From Elusimicrobiota bacterium (GTDB taxonomy: Bacteria > Elusimicrobiota > Elusimicrobia > Elusimicrobiales > UBA9959), in NCBI GenBank assembly GCA_030639665.1, contig DAOWCC010000021.1, positions 1-16,997 on the forward strand: a DNA stretch of 16,997 nucleotides. The letters run 5' to 3'. Positions 7,251-14,792 of this stretch are shown in pieces; positions within the stretch are counted from its first letter, which is position 1, and every line of letters begins with the position of its first letter. Both the position numbers and the translations under genes were made by a program. Below the pieces are notes generated by a model that made no database searches, had not been told where the DNA came from, and worked only from the letters and a program-made list of their open reading frames with translations.

Positions 7251-7328
7251 ATCAGAAAGCAGATATCAGAAAGCAGATGAATAAGGAACTTCCTTCCATA
7301 TCTTACTTCTTGCCTCTTACTTCTTACC
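7251..7328. repeat. Two adjacent 14-mer tandem repeats in the lysS-lolC gap
   Basis: ATCAGAAAGCAGAT occurs twice in perfect tandem (7251-7264, 7265-7278). Twenty-two bases on, TCTTACTTCTTGCC is followed by TCTTACTTCTTACC (7301-7314, 7315-7328). They fill most of the short gap upstream of the lolC start. Words of this kind recur as dispersed intergenic repeats in other bacteria (general knowledge, unchecked). Confidence 0.75.
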
Positions 7329-7346
7329 TCTCTTTGTGTTTGAAAA

Positions 7347-8855
7347 TTATAAAAGAGTATTGTCTATCACGGGGCCGTTCTCATCATTATTTCCCTTCAA
7401 CAAAGGAAAAAGAACAACTTCCCTTATGGACGGCTTTCCGGTAAACAGCATAGCCAAACGATCTATTCCGATTCCTATGCCTCCCGTGGGCGGCATGCCG
7501 TATTCCATCGCTTCAATAAAATCCTTATCCAAAACATCCGTTTCTTGATTTCTTTCCTCATCTCTCTGGCGCATTTGCTCAAGAAGTCTTTCTTTTTGGT
7601 CTTCAGGATCATTTAATTCGGTATAAGCGTTAGCCAATTCACTGCCGGCGACAAAAAACTCAAACCTTTCAACTATGGCCTCATCTCCCGGTTTGCATTT
7701 CGCCAAAGGCGTGATGGCGGTCGGATAATCCATAACAAAAGTGGGCTGTTTAATGTCCGGCTGTATCTTTAAATCAAATATTCTCTCGAAAATTTTAGCG
7801 GATGGCGTGGTCGGCGTATACTCGATATGAAGAGAATCCGCGAGCTTGCATAAATTAGGCTTATTAAAAACCTTCCCGTTTAGAATCTCATGAATATCTT
7901 GTCCGCATTTTTCCTTCCAAACTTCAGGCAAAAATATTCTTTGAAAAGGCGGCTTAAGATTTATTTTATCGCCGGCATAATCAATGGAATCAATTTTCAT
8001 AACCTCACAGCATTTTGAAAATACCGTTTCCAATAATTCGGCCATGCCATTATAATCGCTATACGCTCTATAGGCTTCTAAAGTCGTGAACTCGGGATTA
8101 TGATTGGCATCTATGCCTTCATTTCTAAATACGCGGCCAATTTCATAAACGCCGTCAAAACCGCCGATTATCAATTTTTTAAGATAAAGCTCCGTGGCAA
8201 TGCGAAGATAAAGTTCGGTTTTATAAACATTATGAAAAGTTATAAAGGGCCGAGCGGCGGCGCCGCCGGCCTGCGCGCATAAGATGGGCGTTTCAACTTC
8301 CACATAATTGGAAGAATCAAGCGCGCTTCTGATGGCCGAAATTATCGCGCTTCTGCCTATAAATATTTTTTTCACTTCTTCATTCGATATTAAATCCAAA
8401 TATCTTTCTCTATATCTGGTTTCAGCGTCGCTCAGGCCATGCCATTTCTCGGGAAGAGGCCTTACGGATTTGGAAAGAATGGTTAATTTGGAAACTTTTA
8501 ATGTTTTCTCTCCCGTGCGCGTAATAAACAATGTCCCCTCAACTCCGAGAAAATCTCCGACATGAATATTCTTCTTAAACAAATCAAAACTATCTTCTCC
8601 GACATTATCTTTTCTAATATAAATCTGAATTTTGCCAAAGCCGTCTTTAATATGAGCGAACGCGGCTTTGCCCATCAATCTCATTAAAACCACTCTGCCC
8701 GCGATTGTAGCGGGAGCCTCTTCGGCAAGCCCCAGACATTCGGCGGCAGTATGGGTTATTTTAAATCGGCGGGGATAAGGCTCTACGCCTTTTTCCCGAA
8801 GGTCATGAATTTTTTTGTAGTTGCTATCAACTATTTCGTTTAGTGTATTGCTCAT
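7347..8855 (-). CDS. lysS: Lysyl-tRNA synthetase, class II
   Basis: A full-length 502-residue class II LysRS, which charges tRNA-Lys in the cytoplasm. The N-terminal anticodon-binding OB fold spans about 48-128 (IAGRVVLMRLMGKAAFAHIKDG). The catalytic domain follows: YRERYLDLISNEE at about 148-160, motif 1 ending NYVEVETPIL, motif 2 with FRNEG and NHNPEFTTLEAY at about 243-262, FVMDYPTAITPLAK, then motif 3 GGIGIGIDRLAMLFTG at about 458-473 and a terminal LFPLL. The start ATG (8855-8853) overlaps the TGA of the receiver-domain gene as ATGA, implying coupled translation. No truncation or frameshift. Confidence 0.96.
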   Translation of the reverse strand: MSNTLNEIVDSNYKKIHDLREKGVEPYPRRFKITHTAAECLGLAEEAPATIAGRVVLMRLMGKAAFAHIKDGFGKIQIYIRKDNVGEDSFDLFKKNIHVGDFLGVEGTLFITRTGEKTLKVSKLTILSKSVRPLPEKWHGLSDAETRYRERYLDLISNEEVKKIFIGRSAIISAIRSALDSSNYVEVETPILCAQAGGAAARPFITFHNVYKTELYLRIATELYLKKLIIGGFDGVYEIGRVFRNEGIDANHNPEFTTLEAYRAYSDYNGMAELLETVFSKCCEVMKIDSIDYAGDKINLKPPFQRIFLPEVWKEKCGQDIHEILNGKVFNKPNLCKLADSLHIEYTPTTPSAKIFERIFDLKIQPDIKQPTFVMDYPTAITPLAKCKPGDEAIVERFEFFVAGSELANAYTELNDPEDQKERLLEQMRQRDEERNQETDVLDKDFIEAMEYGMPPTGGIGIGIDRLAMLFTGKPSIREVVLFPLLKGNNDENGPVIDNTLL

Positions 8856-9235
8856 TTTTTTGAATTTATCGCATCCTTAGCCATTTCGACTAGATTTTTT
8901 GGTTCAAACGGTTTTTCCGCGAAAGCGAACACATTTGATGACAGTTCAAATAAATCCCTCATTTGCCCTTTGGCCGTGAGAATTATAATGGGAATCTCAT
9001 TAAACTTATCATTTTCCTGCAGTTTGGCTTGCAAAGTATAACCATCCATTTCCGGCATCATAACATCAAGTAAAATCACATTCGGAAGATTGTCTTTATT
9101 ATCAATGGCTAAAAGCATTTCATGGGCTTCTTTTCCGTTAAACGCTTCCAACACTTCAAAACCGTCTTTTTCCAAAATCACTTTCAAAAGATAAACCAAA
9201 TCTTTCTCATCATCAACAATCATTACTTTGGGCAT
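8852..9235 (-). CDS. Stand-alone response-regulator receiver (CheY-like)
   Basis: A 127-residue single receiver domain with no output domain. The acidic pocket D8/D9, phospho-acceptor D57 (LLDVMMPEMDG), T87 (ILTAKG) and K108 (EKPF) are all present, so it should be phosphorylatable. It would signal through protein contacts, as CheY or Spo0F do. No kinase gene is nearby. The gene begins with an AGGGG Shine-Dalgarno seven bases before the ATG and overlaps lysS by ATGA, an unusual pairing with a tRNA synthetase. It is probably the first gene of the lysS transcript. Confidence 0.9.
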   Translation of the reverse strand: MPKVMIVDDEKDLVYLLKVILEKDGFEVLEAFNGKEAHEMLLAIDNKDNLPNVILLDVMMPEMDGYTLQAKLQENDKFNEIPIIILTAKGQMRDLFELSSNVFAFAEKPFEPKNLVEMAKDAINSKK

Positions 9236-9284
9236 AAAACCCCCTGTTTCTTAATATAAATTGTCGCGAATATCAAATATTCTT

Positions 9285-9290
9285 ATTATA
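9285..9290 (-). promoter_or_regulatory. Possible -10 box for the receiver-lysS transcript
   Basis: A perfect TATAAT on the minus strand about 50 bases upstream of the receiver ATG, within the divergent gap 9236-9454. The -35 position (TTAACC, spacing 16) is poor, so this is a weak prediction. A TAAAAT at 9390-9395 is a similarly tentative -10 for ndk on the plus strand. Confidence 0.35.
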
Positions 9291-9454
9291 ATACAAGATT
9301 AGCGACGGTTAAAACAAGAAATAAATACCGAATAATATTACCGGAGCTCATCAAAAAGAGTCTTGTTTTTTGTTTTCCGCAAAAAGATGTAAAATAATTT
9401 AAAGGTCATAGTTTAGAGTTTGAAGAATAAAAAACAAAATCACGGAGACGAGAC

Positions 9455-9910
9455 ATGGCAATTGAAAAAACTTTAATACTTATTAAGCCGGACGGAATTT
9501 CAAGAAAATTAAGCGGACTTACCATAGACAGGCTTGATCATGCCGGTTTTGAAATGATTGGAGCGAAAGTGGTATCAGTATCCGACGAACTTGCCCATAA
9601 ACATTATATTGAGCTTAAAGACGAACCTTTTTTTGAACCGCTGATGAAATTTATACAAGGCGGCTTTCACAATAACTACAAAAACAAAGTTTTGGCCTTG
9701 GTTTATCAGGGAGAAAACGCCATAGAAGAAATTAGAAAGACGGTGGGAGCGACAAATCCCGAGGAAGCGGATCCGACAACAATAAGAGGCTCTTTCGGAA
9801 GAGTCGCCACAAAGGGTCATTATGAAAATGTCGTGCATGCTTCGGGAAACGCTAAAGACGCCGCGAGAGAACTGGCCTTGTGGTTTAAACCCGAAGAGTT
9901 ATTGGACTGA
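9455..9910 (+). CDS. ndk: Nucleoside diphosphate kinase (divergent)
   Basis: A 151-residue NDK that would move the gamma-phosphate of ATP to NDPs through a phosphohistidine. The KPDG motif (K11), GFEMIGAK, GATNPEEADPTTIRG and the active-site region ENVVHASGN with H128 are present. It differs from the usual enzyme in two ways: about seven extra residues after KFIQGG (about 69-76), replacing the canonical TSGP stretch, and HASGN instead of the near-invariant HGSDS after the catalytic histidine. The start ATG has GGAGACGAG upstream. The downstream hydrolase-fold gene begins five bases after its stop, so the two are probably co-transcribed. Confidence 0.92.
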   Translation: MAIEKTLILIKPDGISRKLSGLTIDRLDHAGFEMIGAKVVSVSDELAHKHYIELKDEPFFEPLMKFIQGGFHNNYKNKVLALVYQGENAIEEIRKTVGATNPEEADPTTIRGSFGRVATKGHYENVVHASGNAKDAARELALWFKPEELLD

Positions 9911-9915
9911 ACATA

Positions 9916-10812
9916 ATGAAAGCCATATTTACTTTTTTACTTTTACTCTCATGCGCCATACCGGCTCAAAACGCCGAATTTGTAACCTTTAAAGCTGACG
10001 ACAATTGGCAAATACACGCCAAATATTCCAATCCCCAAAACGATAAACCATTCTTTCTGCTCCTGCACGCCCAAAAAAAAAGCCATTTGGATTTTAAAAA
10101 TATTTTCTATCATCTCCAAAAACACAAATACGGTTATCTGGCCTTGGATTTGAGAGGGCATGGCGAAAGCATTTACAATGTTGAGGAAACAACCAAAACT
10201 TATAAATCATTCAAATTGTCCGGCGCGGATAATCAATTCAATAAAATGGCCAGAGATATTGAAGGCGCCATTAAATTTTTAGCGGACAAAGAAATCCCGA
10301 AAGACAGACTGATTGTAATGGGCTCGCTGCTCGGAGCTAATCTTGCCATTAAGACAGCCGCCATTCATCAGGAAATCAGGGGCGTGATAACATTATCCGC
10401 CGTTTTAAATGTAAACTATGTTCTCTCCGTAAACCCTCTCAAAGCCTATGGAAAAAGACCGATTTTATTTGTTACCGGAACGGATAATAAAAGACAATAC
10501 AAAGAATTTCAGCTTTTAAAAGACTTAGCCAAAACAGTATCGGGCGAGGAAAATATTACCACCGTAATAGAAAAGAACGGAGCAGGCTCAAAACTTTTAA
10601 CCTACAACGCCATAAGAAAAATTCTGGCCTGGACAAAAAATCCAAAACTGCCTCTTATAGTCGCCTGTTCAACCTCAACGGTAAATATCCCTTTCTCCGA
10701 GCCCGATGATATTGATTTTGAAGATGAATTTGAAGAAAGCGAAACTAAAGAAGAAAGTCGCGATGAAGAAGCCTTGGAAGAAGAAGATACTATTCAAAAT
10801 GAAGAAATCTAA
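9916..10812 (+). CDS. Exported alpha/beta-hydrolase-fold protein, probable pseudoenzyme with acidic tail
   Basis: A 298-residue protein with a signal peptide (1-20, ending PAQNA). The alpha/beta-hydrolase core includes FFLLLHAQ, the strand-turn DLRGHGES (78-85), the nucleophile-elbow region and the strand FVTGTDN with D200. The elbow reads VMGSLLGANLA: the expected nucleophile position in G-x-S-x-G is L138, with serine shifted to 137. The usual GAGH near the end is GAGS (S225), so catalytic Ser and His both seem missing. A hydrophobic ACSTSTVNIPF leads to a roughly 38-residue tail dominated by Glu and Asp. It probably binds something rather than hydrolysing. It follows ndk by five bases and overlaps murQ by 14, indicating one operon. 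Confidence 0.75.
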   Translation: MKAIFTFLLLLSCAIPAQNAEFVTFKADDNWQIHAKYSNPQNDKPFFLLLHAQKKSHLDFKNIFYHLQKHKYGYLALDLRGHGESIYNVEETTKTYKSFKLSGADNQFNKMARDIEGAIKFLADKEIPKDRLIVMGSLLGANLAIKTAAIHQEIRGVITLSAVLNVNYVLSVNPLKAYGKRPILFVTGTDNKRQYKEFQLLKDLAKTVSGEENITTVIEKNGAGSKLLTYNAIRKILAWTKNPKLPLIVACSTSTVNIPFSEPDDIDFEDEFEESETKEESRDEEALEEEDTIQNEEI

Positions 10813-11695
10813 AAAATATTCCGCTCTTGTAACCGAACAAAATAATCCAAGAACATCAAACCTTGACAGGATAAGCCTCAAAGAAGTTTTGATAAAAATA
10901 AATTACGAAGACTCCCTAATATCAAAAGCCGTAAAAAAATCAATTCCACAAATTGAAAAAGCCGCTAAAATTCTTTCAAAAACTCATCTTGAAGGAGGAA
11001 AGATTTTTTTTATGGGAGCGGGCACCAGCGGCCGCTTGGGAGTTTTGGAAGCGGCTGAACTCGCGCCCACCTTTGGCGTCAAGCCTAAAAATTTTATTCC
11101 CATTATGGCCGGCGGCAAATACGCGGTTTTTCTTTCAAAAGAAGGCGCTGAAGATATTTTTAAAAACGGTTATAATGAAATTTTTAAAAAAATAAAACCC
11201 CAAGATATGCTGATAGGCATAGCGGCAAGCGGCATAACGCCTTATGTGAAAGGCGGCATTCAAGCGGCAAATAAAAAAGGCGCTAAAACAGCCTTAATCA
11301 CATTAAATTTTAAAGACAGAACAAGCAAAGCCGATATTATCATATCCGCCAATATCGGCCCCGAGCCCATAGCGGGCTCAACCAGAATGAAATCGGGCAC
11401 CGCCACAAAACTCATGCTTAATATGCTGACCACTTCAGCCATGATAATATCGGGCAAGGTTTATAAAAACTGGATGGTGGATGTAAAACCCACCTCGCGG
11501 AAACTCCTAATGCGAGCGGAAAGAATTACGGCTCTCTTGGGTAAAACCACTGAAAAAGAAGCCCGGAAAATTCTTAAAAAAACAGCCTATAATGTAAAAC
11601 AAGCCATTATAATGTCTCGGCTTAAAGTGGACTTAAAACAAGCTAAACAACTTCTCATAAAACATAAAGGCTTCCTAAAAAATATCATAGAATAA
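10799..11695 (+). CDS. murQ: N-acetylmuramic acid 6-phosphate etherase
   Basis: A 298-residue SIS-domain etherase that cleaves the D-lactyl ether of MurNAc-6-P to GlcNAc-6-P, a cytoplasmic step of peptidoglycan recycling. Family marks: TEQNNPRTSNLDR near the N-terminus, the sugar-phosphate loop FMGAGTSGRLGVLEAAELAPTFG (E87 matches the catalytic glutamate), PIMAGG, the EGAED motif (E115/E118), GIAASGITPYV, and NIGPEPIAGSTRMKSGTATKLMLN. The start is the ATG at 10799, because upstream in-frame residues are Lys-rich shadow sequence of the preceding gene. The 14-base overlap with that gene suggests coupled translation. Neither anmK nor a PTS gene lies nearby. Confidence 0.94.
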   Translation: MKKSKKYSALVTEQNNPRTSNLDRISLKEVLIKINYEDSLISKAVKKSIPQIEKAAKILSKTHLEGGKIFFMGAGTSGRLGVLEAAELAPTFGVKPKNFIPIMAGGKYAVFLSKEGAEDIFKNGYNEIFKKIKPQDMLIGIAASGITPYVKGGIQAANKKGAKTALITLNFKDRTSKADIIISANIGPEPIAGSTRMKSGTATKLMLNMLTTSAMIISGKVYKNWMVDVKPTSRKLLMRAERITALLGKTTEKEARKILKKTAYNVKQAIIMSRLKVDLKQAKQLLIKHKGFLKNIIE

Positions 11696-11696
11696 C

Positions 11697-11714
11697 GCCA
11701 CGCTTTAGCGTGGC
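11697..11714 (+). terminator. Hairpin directly after murQ
   Basis: A perfect seven-pair stem GCCACGC-TTTA-GCGTGGC beginning one base after the murQ TAA, between convergent murQ and dacB. No U tract follows on either strand. It may slow or end transcription, or simply be a dispersed palindrome. Confidence 0.4.
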
Positions 11715-11794
11715 AGAGCGACAGTACGACAGCGATACAGGCCTCAGAAATAAGGATATTCCTCATACAACTGCCAAGCTGTTTTAGTGCTATT

Positions 11795-11835
11795 CCTAAT
11801 TGCCTTATTACCTAATCACCTTGTTGCCTAATTAA
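11795..11835. repeat. 16-base tandem repeat CCTAATTGCCTTATTA
   Basis: Two 16-base units (11795-11810 and 11811-11826, the second CCTAATCACCTTGTTG) plus a partial third starting at 11827. It overlaps the last codons of dacB by a few bases. The complementary form occurs at 3631-3664. Confidence 0.65.
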
Positions 11836-13289
11836 TATTCTTCAGCTATCTTAAGCAATAAGTTTTTTTGGATTCCGTCTATTTCGGAAGCTTTTATGGA
11901 ATAGTTGTTTATTATGGAAGTAAAAGCGACAAGCCTGTTCTTCTTTGTTTCAAAGTAGCCGGTATAAGCGCGCACACCGTTTAAAGAACCCGACTTTATC
12001 ATGATATTATTTTCAAGAAATGTTCCGAGAGCAAATCTTTTTATATGTCCGGTAGCGCCGTTTTCCCCCGGAGCCACCAATGAATTATAAAAATCATCAA
12101 AGTATTTTTTATTGTAAGCTTCCACAAGAAAATTCGTAAAATTTTCCGCCTTAACGGTATTTAACCGTGAAAGTCCCGAAGCGTCTTTAAGTTTCATTTC
12201 CGAAACATCCACGCCGTTTGTCGATAAAAACTTTTTCAAAGTAAAAAGCCCCGCTTCCAAATTACCGGCCCGGCCGTTAATAACGGCAAGATGCCTCAAT
12301 AAAATTTCAGCGTACAAATTAAAACTTTTTTTATTGGTGGTAAAAATAATATTTTTTAAAGGAGGAGATTTTATTTCAATTAAAAGCTTATTTGGCAAAT
12401 AGTCTTTCTTTTTCAAAACCCTTAAAGCTTTTCCTTTTACTTTTATGCCCCTGGCCTTTAAATATTTTTTAAAGTGCTCGGCAAAAAAAACCGGAGGGTC
12501 CGGAATAGCGCCCTTAATCGCGAATTTTTTCGGCCCCAGGGGAATAGTGCCGCGTAAAACCGCTCTATAATTTTTCGGCATATTGAATATATAACCGTGA
12601 TCGCCGGAACCTTTCGGCCCCGTTTTCATAAAGTTTGTAAATTTCAAGCCGGGAATATTGGGAACAGTTTTTATAACCTTAGCCCTGCCTCCCACCTTTC
12701 CCGAAGGTTTAAAATACAGCTTATAAATATTATCGTTTATGGAAAGAGCCGACGGCCAAGCGGCATAATAATTGCCGATATCCTCCCAAGCCCATGAACT
12801 CGGAATGGAAATGCCGTTAAATAAAGAATCATCCGCGTATATGCCGCCCTTAATTCTTTTTATACCGGCGCGCTTTAAAGAATTTGTTAGTCTGGCAAAA
12901 ACTTTATTGAAGGAAAGAGCTCCCATAACGCGGCTTGAGCCCAATGAAGGATCACCCCCGCCCACAATATAAATATTTCCAAAAAGAGTTCCTTTTTTTA
13001 TTTTGCCCCTATAATAAAGCTTTGTTTCAAACCTGTAATCGGGTCCGAAATATTCCAAAGCCGCGGCCGTTATAAAAACTTTTAAAATACTGGCGGGAAT
13101 TAAATTTTTATTTTGATTTAAAGAAACCAGCTCTTTTCCGGTATCCACATATTTAACGCTTAAGCCCCATTGAGCGTTTTTAATGCCTTTTAAAACGGAG
13201 ATTTTTTTAATCTCATCTGTTACCGCGCCGCCAAAAGCCGCGCCTACAAAGAAATTGATAAATAAAATGATGGAAAAAATTATCTTCAT
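11832..13289 (-). CDS. dacB: D-alanyl-D-alanine carboxypeptidase/endopeptidase (PBP4, S13 family)
   Basis: A 485-residue class C low-molecular-weight penicillin-binding protein, exported by a signal peptide (1 to about 20). The catalytic triad of motifs is complete: S67-x-x-K70 in PASILK, S322-x-N324 in KSFNLYAE, and K432-S-G in IKSGSLNGVRAY. S13 landmarks GNIYIVGGGDPSL, YADDS and KDASGLSRLN are also clear. It would trim or cut D-Ala cross-links of peptidoglycan in the periplasm. It is convergent to murQ and shares the wall-turnover theme with it, but not its transcript. The start ATG has little Shine-Dalgarno. Its leader runs into the repeat-rich gap above 13290. Confidence 0.93.
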   Translation of the reverse strand: MKIIFSIILFINFFVGAAFGGAVTDEIKKISVLKGIKNAQWGLSVKYVDTGKELVSLNQNKNLIPASILKVFITAAALEYFGPDYRFETKLYYRGKIKKGTLFGNIYIVGGGDPSLGSSRVMGALSFNKVFARLTNSLKRAGIKRIKGGIYADDSLFNGISIPSSWAWEDIGNYYAAWPSALSINDNIYKLYFKPSGKVGGRAKVIKTVPNIPGLKFTNFMKTGPKGSGDHGYIFNMPKNYRAVLRGTIPLGPKKFAIKGAIPDPPVFFAEHFKKYLKARGIKVKGKALRVLKKKDYLPNKLLIEIKSPPLKNIIFTTNKKSFNLYAEILLRHLAVINGRAGNLEAGLFTLKKFLSTNGVDVSEMKLKDASGLSRLNTVKAENFTNFLVEAYNKKYFDDFYNSLVAPGENGATGHIKRFALGTFLENNIMIKSGSLNGVRAYTGYFETKKNRLVAFTSIINNYSIKASEIDGIQKNLLLKIAEEY

Positions 13290-13786
13290 AGAGATTTAAC
13301 CGACCTCCGGTCGAACTTCATTTAACGCAAAGCACGCTGAGATTTTACACAAAGAGTCCGCAGAGGGATATCGAGTTATCAAGTTTTTGTATTTTACTCC
13401 GCGCTTTTATGTTCTCTGTGAACTCTGCTGCCTGCCCGCCAATGCTGTAGTGGCGGGATTTGTTGTTTCCGTTATTCGTATTATACAGTTTTTTATATCC
13501 GTTAAATCCTGTAAATCTTGTCTAAAAAGTTGTTTAGAAAAAACAAAGTATCTGACAGGATTAACAGGATAAACACAAACATAGCCCTTGTGCCCGCAGT
13601 AAACCTTTGGTGGCTAAATCCACCCCACCTGAACATTGACGGGTGTCCATAGCAGTCCTTTGAAACCCTAGTCCACTCTGCGTTCTCCGCGAACTCCGCG
13701 CTTTTATATTCTCTGTGAACTCTGCGTTTAATTCCTAATAATACGAATTAACAATAATAGCAAAAGTGTCTAGTCCAATACACTTA
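13290..13786. repeat. Gene-free 0.5 kb gap packed with mixed intergenic repeats
   Basis: No gene is visible. In order it holds: a 23-base word at 13334-13356 identical to 394-416; a hairpin CCCGCC..GGCGGG (13435-13457); the ATCCTGT inverted repeat (13506-13570); two diverged copies of the CCTTTG..CCAC word, at about 13587-13633 and 13641-13676; and a CTCTGCG-type run (about 13675-13735). The second CCTTTG word is the same family as 15331-15370 and 16661-16700. Confidence 0.65.
13506..13570. repeat. ATCCTGT inverted repeat (potential hairpin)
   Basis: ATCCTGTAAATCTTGTC (13506-13522) and GACAGGATTAACAGGAT (13554-13570) are inverted copies with two mismatches in 17, around a 31-base loop. The ATCCTGTTAATCCTGTC word is recognised from general knowledge as a recurrent dispersed repeat in many unrelated genomes. 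Confidence 0.75.
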
Positions 13787-14701
13787 TCACTTATCATCTT
13801 TAGCGCGGGGATGCGCTTTGTCATAAACCTTCTTAAGCTGATTAAGAGTTATATGCGTGTAAATCTGAGTTGTTTCAAGATTTTTATGGCCCAGCATTTC
13901 CTGCACGCTTCTTAAATCACAGCCATGCTCAAGCAAATGCGTGGCAAATGAATGTCTTATGGTATGAGCGTTTACGGGGCGGGCAAAACGCGCGCGCCTT
14001 GCCATTCTTTTTACAAGAAGCGCCACTCCGCTGTCCGACAGTCTCGTGTGTTTATTATTTAAGAAAAGAGGCATTCCCGCCGTTACCGGTTGATGACGGG
14101 TAGCCAGATAATTTCTTAAAGCCATTAAGGCATTATCTCCGATTGGAATCATTCTCTCTTTCGAGCCTTTTCCCATGGCTCTTACAAAACCTGAAATAAA
14201 ATCCACATCGCCCACATTTAAAAAAGAGACTTCTGAACGTCGCAATCCGCAGGAATACATAATTTCAAGCAGGGCAAAATCTCTCTCGGCAAATTTGTAA
14301 TCGGCGTTTTGCTCATATACTTCATCGGGCTTATTATAATTTGTTAATTTCTCCATTTCCTTTTCAGTCAGAAAATGGGGCAATCTTTTTTCTTTTCTCG
14401 GAATATTAATTAAAGCGAAGGGGTCGTTTTCAATATGCTGTTCAGTTAATAAATAATTTATAAATGAGCGCAGAGAAGATATTTTTCTAAGTAATGTGGC
14501 TCTTGAACATTTTTTATCCTGAATAAAGCCTATATAACCTCTTAAAAACAAACGGTCTATTTTAATTGGATTATCAATATCGGATTTTTTGGCGTGGGCC
14601 ATGAATTCTTTGAGGTCGGATTTATAAGCCATCAAGGTGTGTTTTGAAAAATTAAGCTGCGATTTTATATGCAATAGAAATTTTTCAATCAGTAGATTCA
14701 T
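13787..14701 (-). CDS. xerC: Tyrosine recombinase XerC/XerD-like
   Basis: A 304-residue tyrosine recombinase, of the size and layout of chromosomal Xer proteins that resolve chromosome dimers at dif. A SAM-like core-binding domain (1 to about 90, with TLMAYKSDLKEF) is followed by the catalytic domain. Active-site residues are all present: R154 (CGLRRSE), K178 (GKGSKER), H246-x-x-R249 (HTIRH), H272 (GHKNLETTQ) and Y281 (IYTH). XerC versus XerD cannot be decided. The start is ATG 14701 (MNLLIEKFL), matching family N-termini. The frame extends to 14827, but those codons cover an inverted-repeat structure and are not protein-like. No good Shine-Dalgarno is visible. A mobile-element integrase is less likely given its length. 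Confidence 0.88.
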   Translation of the reverse strand: MNLLIEKFLLHIKSQLNFSKHTLMAYKSDLKEFMAHAKKSDIDNPIKIDRLFLRGYIGFIQDKKCSRATLLRKISSLRSFINYLLTEQHIENDPFALINIPRKEKRLPHFLTEKEMEKLTNYNKPDEVYEQNADYKFAERDFALLEIMYSCGLRRSEVSFLNVGDVDFISGFVRAMGKGSKERMIPIGDNALMALRNYLATRHQPVTAGMPLFLNNKHTRLSDSGVALLVKRMARRARFARPVNAHTIRHSFATHLLEHGCDLRSVQEMLGHKNLETTQIYTHITLNQLKKVYDKAHPRAKDDK

Positions 14702-14733
14702 CAAAGGTATTTTAGCAAAAGAAGAGTTTGAAT

Positions 14734-14792
14734 ACCCCCGAGGTGGCTGCAATACTTCGTGGTTGCGCCACATCAAAGGACTCCTCGGGGGT
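14734..14792 (-). other. Nested hairpin in the xerC leader
   Basis: The outer stem ACCCCCGAGG (14734-14743) pairs perfectly with 14783-14792. Inside, GTGGC-T-GCAA (14743-14752) pairs with TTGC-GCCAC (14763-14771) around a 10-base loop. The two stems share base 14743 at their junction. The structure sits 33-91 bases upstream of the xerC ATG and would be in its 5' leader. It could be a regulatory RNA fold or a palindromic repeat; no second copy is in the window. Confidence 0.5.

Noticed and set aside
7251..7328. CRISPR array candidate from tandem repeats
   Set aside because: Units are 14 bases, directly adjacent with no unique spacers, and no cas genes are present.
13387..13572. 61-codon plus-strand ORF between dacB and xerC
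   Set aside because: Composed of repeat hairpins and the ATCCTGT inverted repeat; no ribosome-binding site or recognisable protein.
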